Positions 53,223-64,000 of a DNA stretch of 64,000 nucleotides are shown here, piece by piece; positions within the stretch are counted from its first letter, which is position 1, and each line of letters starts with the position of its first letter. The stretch comes from Trichoplax sp. H2. Taxonomy: Eukaryota > Placozoa > Uniplacotomia > Trichoplacea. Where the stretch lies: contig NOWV01000023.1 in NCBI GenBank assembly GCA_003344405.1, forward strand, positions 682,001 through 746,000, given 5' to 3'. The translations under genes were made by a program, and so were the position numbers. A model generated the notes under the pieces. The model did no database searches. It was not told the DNA's origin and worked only from the letters and a program-made list of their open reading frames with translations.

Positions 53223-54398
53223 ATGGTTCTATATTCAATGGAAAAGTACCAACACAGCATAGTGCTAGTAGCAATTTGCCTGTTATGTCATGACACCATT
53301 TTGATGGTTAATTCATTCAACTTGACTCGGATTGGAGAAACGATCGGTCAATTAGCCGATCAATGGGCTAATATTGGTAAAGTCGTTGACCAAGTATTGC
53401 CTTGCCAATTTACTTGCCCACATGGTAGGTGAATGAAATTTGAAGCAATGCTGGATATATGACTGGGATCAAGTCAATTTCACCAACTAGATATATCAAT
53501 TTTTCTACCATCAACTTGGTCCAACGATTTATATAATACGTACTACAAATTATTTCTTCATAATCGATAGTTAATCCAGCTGTCTGGCTCTCAATTTAGT
53601 CAGCCACATAATTCGGAGGGCCTGGATTAGATTCGCTACTGTATTACTTACTCATACCATGCCAGCTATCTTCGATACCTATGTAATATTGTATTGTTGC
53701 TTGAAATGTTTATCATTGTTACTTTACTTTTATTATAAAAATATTACTCGTATAGTACAGTACATGGGGATCCTCAGAGTGGCTTCCTGTTGTTTATATA
53801 CCCTTACACTACAGTAGTAGAAACCCTAACTATAATCATATATTAGCGTAGAATTTCTATACACCACTATAGACACAATCTTTAATGCAAATCAATTATG
53901 TAAATTAATCAATTTTAATGCTATGTGTATCATCAACAGGTCAAAAACTAGTCAGAAGAGACGGTGCTAGACCCATGCCAAACGGTTGCGGCACCGATAA
54001 ATTTCCGGTAAGACAGGAATTGAGTACTCCTGCACCGCAATTTTGGGGACTTTATAGTTGTATAGGAAAATAATGCGATGATTCACAATGCTATTTTTGT
54101 ACAGGTTGATATATCGTTCATCCCAGGAGCTACTAGTTGTTGTGATCGTCACGATATTTGCTATTCTAGTTGTGGCGTAAAGAAGAGGAAGTGTGATGAT
54201 GAATTCTTCAATTGCTTAAGCAAAATTTGTGATATCAATTACAAACATGAGAAAGAAGCGCCAATGAAAAGTCATTGCAAACAATTTAGTCAAATAATAC
54301 ATTCTACTACCCTTTCACTGGGTTGTGCACCCTTTATAGAAGCTCAAAAGCAAGCATGTCACTGTATAGCCATAAATCGAAATCAGGACGAGTTATAA
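53223..54398 (+). CDS. PLA2G12-like: Secreted phospholipase A2, group XII type
   Basis: Group XII enzymes are secreted, disulfide-rich, calcium-dependent phospholipases; this looks like an ordinary animal family member, not a venom toxin. Three exons (53223-53424, 53940-54007, 54105-54398) give 187 aa, close to the usual group XII length of about 190. A signal peptide is visible after the second Met (MEKYQHSIVLVAICLLCHDT), so translation may start at 53223 or 53238. The calcium-loop variant PNGCGTDKF (about residue 81) matches group XII rather than the classical loop. The catalytic block is CCDRHDICYSSCG with His-Asp near residue 106. Then follow KCDDEFFNCLSKIC and the C-terminal cysteine pattern LGCAPFIEAQKQACHC. 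All key residues I can see are kept, so it should be catalytic, unlike group XIIB, where the His is replaced. Confidence 0.94.
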
Positions 54399-56209
54399 TG
54401 TTTATATTATGCCAATAAAATATCATTGCCCATACCACGAGACTCGCTATACCTAAAAGGATTCCCACCTGATGAAAAAATTCTGCTTTCTACCGTCTGA
54501 AATACGTATGAAAAGAAATCGACTAATCAGTATTATATTTAATAAGATATTAAAGATAGATTGATTCTCGATCAGTGTTACGACATGATTCCTTTAATAC
54601 TTTGCGTATCCCATGAATGTAAAGTAAATATAATTCTAAAAATTTATAAAATATCGTCTATTTGTTGTTGATATTTATGGGAAACATATATCTTCCCTCT
54701 GATTCTATTGTGTAATGCCTGTGATTACCCATATACTATAGCAATTCACCCATCAAAACTGATGGATATCTAGGATAAAAAGAACATCATCGACAATATT
54801 TCGTAACTGCATCGATTCTAATATTGCAAGGTATGTACGTACAGAAAATTAACATACTATTCTGTTCTCTTTACGAAACTTTATTCATTCTGTAGACTAA
54901 AGCTACAACTACCATGTCCGATAATCAATAATTCTCAACTCACATCTACAGGAATTTGTAGGCTATTGCTGTTTTATTAAGAAAGAGTAAAATTTATTCT
55001 TGCTTTACTCGTATGTCGTCTAGAACTTTGTCTTTCAAAAAACTACTGAGAATACGGACAGAAACTTGAATTTTTCTAATTATATCTCTCAAGTATTCCT
55101 GTAAATTTTGCTATCTTATTCTTATTCGTAAAAGAATTCATAAATAAAATATTTTTCAGCCATCCAAATAAATGATATCTTTCAATAGTATAATAAAGAC
55201 AACAACACATAAATAATGCTAAGAGTAGATTATAAGCTGTTGCGGGATTTACTCATAGCAAAATTTAAAATACCCTATTACATCTTTCTGTCCACCCTAG
55301 ATATATATTGCGATATTTAATCCACATATAAAAATGCTTCAATTAAAATAATTCCGTTGATAATATCGAATTTGAAAAGTATTACTCATAAACTGATATA
55401 TTTCATTTTGGGAATTGTATGATTTACTAGACAATGCTAATGCAAATATTGGTAAAATAGCTTGACATTCTTGAAGCCATAGAATAATATCTGCGTTGGT
55501 CTTACAATTGCCATCAAACAGCTATGTTCGTGAACTAAATAGCCATGCACTTCATTGAAATAATCCTCACACCTAAGCATAATAAACTGCAAGTTAATTA
55601 AATACTATTTTTTTTTATACAGTACGTGTTATAAATATACTTTATTGGATAAATCAGTATCTTACTCAAAGTGTTTCAAAAAAAGCTAGTAATCACTCTC
55701 TGCTATATTAATAAGCCTATTCATAAAGTTTGGGTTATCCTTACTGTTATAGAAAGGCTACCTGACAAAGGGGAAAATCGCCATTTATATGCATAGAATT
55801 AATCGTAGAGAGGAATTTCGATTCCAAAAGGACAAAAACATGTATTTATATGAACAGCCATATTCCCCGATAATATAATAATCAATCAAGGAATAATTAA
55901 TGTATTTATAGGGTTGTTATCCTTATAAATAAATATAATCAAAAATTAAATAAATAAAATATCTGGTAATCCCCCAAATATAAAATATGCATTCATTTGA
56001 ATTACTCACGAAACGTAACAGCTTATAAATACTCGTAAAGACTACCTTCCACTTAATTTTATTACATGAATTTCGATGATATCAAGTCGCTGAACTTTAA
56101 CTTACCTTGGAAAAGAGAAGGGAATATTATCGCTACTACTCTAAAGCGAGATTAAAATCCGGAATCTTCAGTTTTAATTGGTATCTCTGTTTCAGACAAC
56201 GATTAAGCA
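54399..56209. other. Gene-free spacer
   Basis: About 1.8 kb of AT-rich sequence between the phospholipase stop codon and the NF-kB start codon. I see no exon, RNA gene or repeat. It should contain the NF-kB promoter. No clear kB site was identified by eye. Confidence 0.5.
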
Positions 56210-59200
56210 ATGTCTGAAAATCATATTTATGATGATTCTATCAGGCCTGAATACTCGTATAGTCAGTATATGGCACCACAATTATACGTTACCATTCCTG
56301 AAGAATCGGTTAGCACTTCAGTAGAGCTTTACTTCAAAACTTGAATTAATATTTAAATAATTTATGAAAATGTCATATAATTCTACTCTTCAGCTGCTAA
56401 TTGACATATTTGTAAAATGATATTCATTTCTTTTAAAGTCAAAGCCCACGTTTAAATTCGCCAAATATCTAGGAATTCGTCAAGAGGCGGATAAAAATCT
56501 TTCGGCAACGCTTCAGGTATAGACAATCAAGATCCAAATACAATAATTAGCCCTACTTAGCACTGAAATTTAATCGCGAATATTCTAGGAAAATCAAATA
56601 ATAATAGATCACATTTATCAATTTCTTTCAAAAAAGTTACATAAAATACTGTAAAATCATTTTTTAAATTTATCAGCTAGTAAATTAATCAAAATACTTA
56701 CATCTAAAATTTAACACTCAATGTCTACCACTATTTCTATCTCAACAGTATGAATTGATAGGCTTTTAAATCATAAATTGTGCTATATCTTTCAAATATA
56801 AGTAAATCTAGTTTACAATTTTATATGAAATTGCAAAAGTATATTGTAGGTAAAGAAGACAACCTAAATTTATTTTTAAACTCAAATTAGATTCAAAATT
56901 GGCATGGCCCGGTTAGAATTTACACCATGCTGGCTGAGTCATCTACAAGTTCATCTCCATTACCGCATTACAATATGCTTTGCCCTCTAATGAGGGAAAA
57001 CATGCAAACTTTTGACGAAAATGGTCAATTTCGTACTATACTTCCAGGAGAAACTGTTAGCGTTATCATCAATTATTACAATGATGCCTCGACTTTAACG
57101 CACACGTATGATAATATATCGATATTTAAATCAAGTAAGCTTTCGAAGCGGTTAATTCTCTAATTTTTCGAATATTGTTACGTAGATTATCCGATCTTGT
57201 TGTGGTTAAGCAAGAAAAAGAGAACAAGGAAAATTCACTGATTAAAAATTTAAGAACGTTCATGGAGGTTACACGTAAATTGCCATACAATATCCTTGAA
57301 GAGAATGTCTTCACTAGATCATGGAGCGTTGCTTCTGGTAAGGAATTAGTTGATCACAGTTAATATCTCTCTAATTCTGCGTGGTATGATCGTTATATTT
57401 TTATAACCGTAAAACAAAAGCAAAATCCTCAGTTCGTTTCGAAGTAAATCGAAATGTCAAAGATAATTGATCTGTGCTATTTCAAGCCTCGCACTTCAAA
57501 ATGGTTGCGAGGATAATTTTATTAAAATAGATTTTTTGTTCATTAGTTCTTGCATAACTTAATTAATTCAAGCAGACAAAATGACTAATAGATTGAACTA
57601 GCATTATGTAGGAGGCAGTACAATCAATCAAAGCAAGATTAATGATGTACTAATGTTGTGATTATGATGTATAGCTAAATTATATATTAGTAGCTCTCTT
57701 TGTTTATTTATATTGCAATATATTTGATTAAGGATTAATACATTTTTTAGTCGTTTAAGCATTATTTACTTATGCTTTTACAGGTACAATGCCGGAAGAA
57801 TATGTTAATTGCATAGTCAAAAATGAACTCAAAAATTTAGAAGATGATAAAGCGAAATTAATGTTTTACGTGGAATTCTTAAATGAAAGAATTCAACTTG
57901 AACCTGCAACTACGATTATTTGCAGCCAAACATTTCAAGATAGTAAGGCAATTACGTTTATCTGCAACTAGAAACGTTATTAATTATGCTATTTATTCTG
58001 AATTATTTTAAAACGTAGAACTCATTTTCGACGATTAATTAAATAAATAATAAAAATCAGCTATTACATAGGTAAATTGAAAACTCTAATCATCATCATT
58101 AATTCGCACAGGTAGTGTAAAATGGCGCTTAGCTCGAATCTCTCCTGATAATGGTCTGTCTACAAATTTCACAAAAGTGATGATTGCCCTTGAAGGAAAA
58201 TTCAATATAGACAATAACAAACCAGAAGTATTTATAGTTGATCCTGGTAAATATATTTTACCTGTTCTATTTATCGTGCGTAACTCACGCACCATGCATG
58301 CATACTCATAGAAAATTCTATTAAATCACTTCAAATGTCCCCTTTCTAGCTATTACTTTATTTCAGTAACATGATCTCAGTTTAGCTAGAGCACTGCAGT
58401 TACTTATAATACAGACCGCTTTTTGCATAATAACTTATTATATTATAATTAATTTGTTTATTACTTTCTCTAGCAACAGATTATGTTCTCAAGAAGATTC
58501 CTTTCGAACATATTAATATCATTCATGAGGTAAAGCCAGAAATTACTTTAAGTTACAAAATACGAGAATATTCAAATCGTGATATATAAATTGGCTATAT
58601 TATCAATTAAGTAGACTTATTGATATTAACTTAAAAACTACCGGTAATAATCGTAAAATTAAATTAAACTAAATCATTTTCAGATAATTAAAATACTTCT
58701 TAAAATTTTCGGATAGCTAACTTTCTCTTATTTTCATGGTCCGTTAAAATAATTACTTCATACCTGATTTTTATTGCATATTATTAGAATTGTATTACTA
58801 TTATGATGCATCCACTTCATGATTCGATATTGCCCAAGCGAGTTTGGATTAAGCTACGGTCCACAAAAAATTTAACTTTAGAAAGTAATTACTTGCAATT
58901 TACCTACTTTGGATCGACAATGATCGATACTGAGAGATCTACTATACAGCGTAAGTAGTAACATGCAAATCTGTTTACACTCCTTATCATTTTGAAACTG
59001 TATAAAAATAAAAGCTATAATATTCATAATAATGGAAAACAGCTACTAATTACTTGATGAATTGTATAAATAAATAATTCATAAAGTGCACGTAATTCGA
59101 AAATTTGAAAAGAAATTAAATTTAAATTAAAATCAGAATAATAACCTACTTGACTAAACTTACGATTTCTATATCTTAGAATACATTTGGAACAGCGAAA

Positions 59201-62200
59201 TTGGCCTGCCGCAATTTCATCAATTTTATGAAGCAAATCAGCATATGGATTATTCCTCTTCGAACGTGAGAATGATGAATAATTTCGGCAGTGATTCTAA
59301 TAACAATTTCCAAAGTATGAGTGAAGATCCGAATCTTAGATCAGGTACATACTCCAACTCAATATATTGTTAGCAGATCTAGCAACTTTATATGCTCTAT
59401 TAGTCAATCATTAATAACAAAAGATAACTGGTATCTTTTTTATCATCTTACATGATAACTACAATTGCCAATAATTAATTTATTGCATTATCCAATTATT
59501 TTCTCCATTAATCCAAACACAAGACGTTATATCTTTAATTTTCTTCATGCTCTGCATTAATTTATAACAATTACATTGCATTTTTCGATAACGATATCAA
59601 CTTTAATACTGGTTCATAGTTCAACAAAAAATTAAAGACTTGAAAGTTAGTAAGTCACAGGATAAAGATAATAATTTTAACAGTGGCTCCGGCAGTGCAT
59701 ATCATTCCAGCCTTCATGGTAATTCAGGAAATCAATCTAAAGGTAAGTTGTAACCGTTCGTATTCTGATAGTTTTATTTGGAAATAGTTGGCAATAGTAC
59801 TAGATTAAGATAAGTATCCTAGTATTTATGAAACCTTTGCTCTTCAGTATCTACTATCTTTCATACAATGAGCGATAATAATCCTGGCTATACGCGTAGC
59901 ATTAATTAAATCTATTTTAAACTTTATATTAGTTCAAGATAGTATGAAAGATGAAAAAATGATTAATCAACAGCAAGAATCTGCCAATAAGGACAGTGCC
60001 TATGTAAGTGAATTCGATCCCACGACCTCATCAAACTGTTCAGTTGTTCAACCTGAAGGTACGTCATAAAAGTATTCTGCTATTTTCGTTACGAGTAGTA
60101 GTAACAAAATCTTTTTTAATCTGCATAATAGTTCGAGATGGAATGGAATACAAAAAAATAACTAATCTACAGAACAACTACAATAATGTTGACAGTGCCT
60201 ATGGTAGTGAATGGGATCCCGCGGCCTCATTAAGCCATGCAGAAGTTCAGTCTAGAGGTAGGTCATAAATGTATTCTACTATTTTCATTAAGGAATTGTT
60301 AGGATCATTACTAAAATTGAATAGATTCTCTAGTATTTATGAAACTTTTGCATGGTAATCTCTACTATCTTTGCAGGCAAGCAGTATACCTCAAATCTTG
60401 AAGAAAGTAGCGCACGTGCCTTGGATTGTAGCATTGATAGCAGTAACGATATTAAAAGGTGCTCCAATACCAATCAGAAAAGTAATACCACATCGAAAAT
60501 TCAAAGTGAGAAATTCCAGTCTTTCGATGACTAATAAGATCATGAATTAATTAATTGCTATATATGTATTTTGAACCATCACATAGTACTAATTCATCTA
60601 CTGTATTATTTAAGACGAAACGTATTCATTTCGATTATTTCACTTTTGATAGCCTTGAATACGAACAAGTTTGTCAATCGGGAAAACATTTTACTGCGTC
60701 ATATGGCTTTGCAACAGAGAAAGAGGACTTTCCTAAATGCGGCAATGTTACTAGATTTTGCAAAAACTAACGATATTGAGAAAGTTATAACAGCTAATTT
60801 GCGTTATTGTGCCGTAAAAGATAAAAATGGCAATACGTAAGTGCTTTAGCTAACTTGCATTATTAAGGAACTATATAAGATCTTGGAGAATAAGCTATAG
60901 CTAATTTATTATCACTTTAAGAAAAACCGTAAATCCTCACTATGCTGATTAATCTTGTCTTGCAGCAAGTATACAATGCTAACGAATTTATTTCTATAAC
61001 AGCCCACTTCACATAGCTATTATAAATCATAATGAAGATTTAGCAATCCGCTTTATTCAATGCATGAAGAAACAACCAAATCTTTTCAACATACGAAATA
61101 ACATCTACCAGGTATACGGCAGTTTCTAAATTTTAAATTAGTATGCATACTTACAGGAAATGTACCAACTAATGGAATGGAATGTTATGGAATTGCTCAT
61201 GCATCTGTCATCACCTTTAATAGACATCATTACATTTAGCGGCAAATATGGGCAAAAGTAAAATTGCTCTTCAGCTTGTCTGTGCTGGAGCCTGCGTATA
61301 TTTGTGTGATCGTAATGGTGATACCCCTCTCCATATTGCATGTCGGCGCGGAGATCTTGAATGTGTAAGAGTGTTGCTACAGCGAACCAAAAGCGAGCAA
61401 GGGAGAATAATTCTGTCCTATCCCGAATATGAAGAATATAATCACGGAGGTAAATAGTAGATTAATGATCGCATCAATAGTGATAGCTACAAATTGGATT
61501 AAAAGTTATAACTATTAGATACTCTAAGATGTCACCTTAATAACCTAATATTTACAATATAGGGAATACACCACTTCATTTAGCTATAAAAAGCGGAAGT
61601 GCAGCAATTATTAAATTATTTCGTGACGAATATGGATTTAGGCTAAATATCAAGGTAGGTTGTAAAATTTCTATTAATTTTATGGTAAATCTAAAAATTG
61701 CTCATATTCGACATAAGCTAACATTAAGTAAATAAATTTTGTTATATTCTTTCAATGTAGGAAAAAAATTTCGGGAATTCACCATTGCATCTAGCTGTTA
61801 TGTGTGATAGTAAGCCTATTGCCCAACAATTAATCAAGGTAAATTTATAGAGGATAATAAACAATGCATGAAGTTAATTATTAAAGAAATATTTCAACTT
61901 TCATTAGTACTTAATTTATTAATATTACTGTTCTTCTACGATGGCAAGGCTGGGGCAGACGTTAACATAAAAAATTGCCGTGGAAACACTCCACTTCATG
62001 TTGCCTCATTTTTGAATTTGCAAGATATGATTTATTTGTTAATTGAACATCATGCTGATGTCTCTATTGCTAACAACGAAATGGAGAAACCGATTAAGCT
62101 TTGTTCTGAAGACTTGGTAAGCGATTAGTTAAGTAGTTAAGTCATGGTTATACATGTGGAATATGTAAAGATGATCTATTCTAACAATTTAACATAATTA

Positions 62201-62356
62201 ATTTGTAGTTTTTGCAGTACCTTTTCCAATATATTCACAAACGCAATCATAATTCAGTAAACAATAACTAATAATTCTTTAAAATTTGTTTCTTTAATGC
62301 AGAGTGATGAACTTAGAATCTTAAATGAGCAATCAAACAGTACGATGGTATTTTAA
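56210..62356 (+). CDS. NFKB-like: NF-kB precursor (p100/p105 type): Rel homology region, linker, ankyrin repeats
   Basis: Twenty exons give an in-frame 874-aa protein: 56210-56320, 56439-56516, 56891-57105, 57186-57337, 57784-57942, 58112-58246, 58474-58529, 58788-58950, 59180-59344, 59620-59742, 59933-60058, 60132-60257, 60377-60481, 60653-60836, 61003-61111, 61224-61449, 61563-61654, 61761-61838, 61949-62116, 62303-62356. The Rel N-terminal half is divergent: PQLYVTIPEE, FKFAKYLG, LQIQNWHGPVRIYTM. KLMFYVEFLNERIQLEP then a dimerisation domain (VKWRLARISPDNGL to VWIKLRSTKNLTLESNYL, residues about 240-350) match Rel proteins well. A Ser/Gly/Asn-rich linker (about 356-571) includes duplicated DSAYxS exons. 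Five to six ankyrin repeats follow (GDTPLHIACRRGD, GNTPLHLAIKSGS, GNTPLHVASFLNL). There is no death domain and no obvious basic nuclear signal after the dimerisation domain. Expected role: a latent transcription factor held in the cytoplasm by its own ankyrin repeats. The exon 13 donor is the least certain. Confidence 0.93.
59620..60257 (+). repeat. Tandemly duplicated linker exons of the NF-kB-like gene
   Basis: Exons 59620-59742, 59933-60058 and 60132-60257 are 123, 126 and 126 nt, all in phase 1-1, and all begin V-(Q/R). The last two encode DSAYVSEFDPTTS and DSAYGSEWDPAAS at the same offset; the first has a weaker SGSAYHSS. Intron sequence is duplicated too: TCATAAAAGTATTCTGCTATTTTCGTTA after the second exon resembles TCATAAATGTATTCTACTATTTTCATTA after the third. 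TAGTATTTATGAAAC-TTTGC followed by CTACTATCTTT occurs both before the second exon (about 59820) and after the third (about 60333). Confidence 0.85.
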
Positions 62357-64000
62357 TTAAATTTAAATGTACCGGTGGCTGACCGTAACCAATAGCTAAT
62401 GCCTTCGGCCCTTTGAATTTTTTACAACATTAAGATCTATACTTTAGATCTAACTTTCAATCAATCAAGAATAGTTGAATATAATATCATTACTTAGGTT
62501 GTATAACTAAAGTAAGTTTAAAAATGACTATAATGTATCACCTCAATAGTAATGCTAATATGATCACAGAAATTTTCTGTAAGTATATCTAAATAGCTTA
62601 ATAAACTTTCAGAAGGACTAATTATGTAGGCTCGCTAGTTTAAATCGAAAGAAAGTGAGTATGGGCACTACGGTATTTAAGAGAATAATACAGCACCATT
62701 AGCGTTGTATTAAGTAATAGAGTAAATATCAGATAGTTTTTGCGAAGTCATGAAATGTATACTTTATTTATTCGAAAAAAATTTTATAAATTTATATAAT
62801 GTATTATCTTTCACTGTGTACTTTTACAATTCCAGTATTCTTTACACGTCAGCGTAAAAATAATAAAAAGTTATCAATTTTTCACATTAAAATACTCCTC
62901 TGTTTCTGCATCTAATGTACACTTATTTTAAATGGGCATAACTCCTTACTAATCTATAATTTCATATTGGGTTTTTTTCTTAAACTACAATGAAATTGTA
63001 TCTCGTGTCTTATTCATAGACCTAATACATAAATTTCTACCTATTTCAAGCTACTAAAGTCTTTATTAGTCCTTACTATCAAGAAACCCGGATATTTAAG
63101 CTCAAATTTAATCGTAATTTACATGTATTCATTGCGATGAAAACAAAGCATCTTTCCAACAAACGCTACAGTAAACATTTAAGAGCAAGATCAGAAAGAA
63201 TAAAGCATGCAGTTATAGAATTTTATTAGTTTAGGATTGTCCTTAGCTAGTTTGTCGGACGATCTGTAAAGAGAGCTAAGTCTCTCTATGATAAATTTTT
63301 GTAATTGTGATAAACCTGGCTTGATATAGAAGTTACATATCTAGCTAATGCAACATTACATTCTTGAATCTAATTGTTCTCGTTCGCTCAGTTTTACGTC
63401 AATACACCGATATTTCGTAATGTGATTGATAATCTAGAAAGTTATATTTCGTAATACTTTACATATCGAAATATTCCTTGCGATCGTGAATTTTTCTCAA
63501 TAATATGCGTATCAAATTTAATATAATTTCGATTAGCATTGGAATACTGGCTTAATATAGGTATTGCTAACCGTATTATAACTTGCAATTTAATGCAAAA
63601 TTGAAGTCGTTCACCCATTATAGTATTTTATGCAGTCAGATGCTGCACCTAAGTCATTTTGCTGATGTAATTCCTTCTTCTGAATAAGATAGGTAGCCCA
63701 TTAGAAAATATTAGACGAATATAATGTAAGGGAGAATTGTAATTTAATAGCTCTCTAATCGGATAATTAATTATTAATGTTAACAGCCGGATTTAGAATT
63801 AGTTTAAATAATACTGGATAGTAGTCGCGAATTTAAGCTATCTACTTTAGGAAGTTAATCACCTTATAAATTGCAGTCAATATAATCAGCAGCTTGGTTA
63901 CTAACTATGAATATCTTTTATTTATTGAACAGAAGGTACTGTTTCCGTATTGCATTAGAATTCGGTGTCAAATTTAGTTTGAAGTCATACATTCTAACTA
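62357..64000. other. Gene-free 3' flank
   Basis: AT-rich sequence downstream of the NF-kB stop codon, presumably including its 3' untranslated region. No exon, RNA gene or tandem repeat is recognised to the end of the window. Confidence 0.5.

Noticed and set aside
56891-57134. Alternative NF-kB exon 3 end at 57134 (TCAA|GTAAGC)
   Set aside because: That donor leaves the next exon out of frame; the upstream donor CACAC|GTATGA at 57105 restores the Rel-like LSDLVVVKQEKENKENSL reading.
1-64000. tRNA, rRNA or transposase genes
   Set aside because: None could be recognised by eye on either strand; a covariance-model scan would be needed to exclude small RNA genes.

Overview
The window looks like nuclear DNA from an early-branching animal. 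It is AT-rich, every protein gene is cut by spliceosomal introns of mostly about 100-500 bp, and the gene set is animal-like: a p100/p105-type NF-kB, an Epac2-type cyclic-nucleotide RapGEF and a group XII secreted phospholipase A2. Small introns, moderate gene spacing and no recognisable transposase would fit a placozoan (Trichoplax/Hoilungia type). The phylum is an inference; the eukaryotic and metazoan-like calls are better supported.

Layout: (1) 1-1.7 kb is gene-free and rich in self-complementary TGTAC/GTACAG arrays. (2) 1.7-6.1 kb (+) is a TBC-domain Rab GAP with 19 exons. (3) 7.7-17.5 kb (+) is a large protein joining calponin-homology domains, a coiled-coil-like middle and a long ankyrin array. 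(4) 17.5-22.9 kb is gene-free and holds three families of tandem or dispersed repeats. (5) 22.9-29.4 kb (+) is cytosolic cysteinyl-tRNA synthetase with 26 exons. (6) 30.8-46.0 kb (-) is an Epac2-like RapGEF: cNMP-binding A, DEP, cNMP-binding B, REM, RA, CDC25. (7) 46-49.5 kb is gene-poor, with a hairpin, a 72-bp duplication and more TGTAC arrays. (8) 49.5-51.1 kb (+) is COX18, a mitochondrial insertase. (9) 53.2-54.4 kb (+) is a PLA2G12-type secreted phospholipase. (10) 56.2-62.4 kb (+) is an NF-kB precursor with a Rel homology region, a linker of duplicated exons and ankyrin repeats. (11) 62.4-64 kb has nothing recognised.

Exon models were built by hand from GT-AG (twice GC-AG) junctions, and phases were checked by exon length. 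The NF-kB, TBC, CARS, COX18 and PLA2 models close in frame from ATG to stop: 874, 559, 807, 325 and 187 codons. The genes are unrelated housekeeping and signalling genes and there is no operon logic. The most notable observation is in the NF-kB gene. Tandemly duplicated exons between the Rel region and the ankyrin repeats each encode a DSAYxS motif, one copy being exactly the DSAYGS phosphodegron known from the far C-terminus of vertebrate p100. The Rel DNA-recognition loop of the same gene has lost its canonical Arg/Cys residues.
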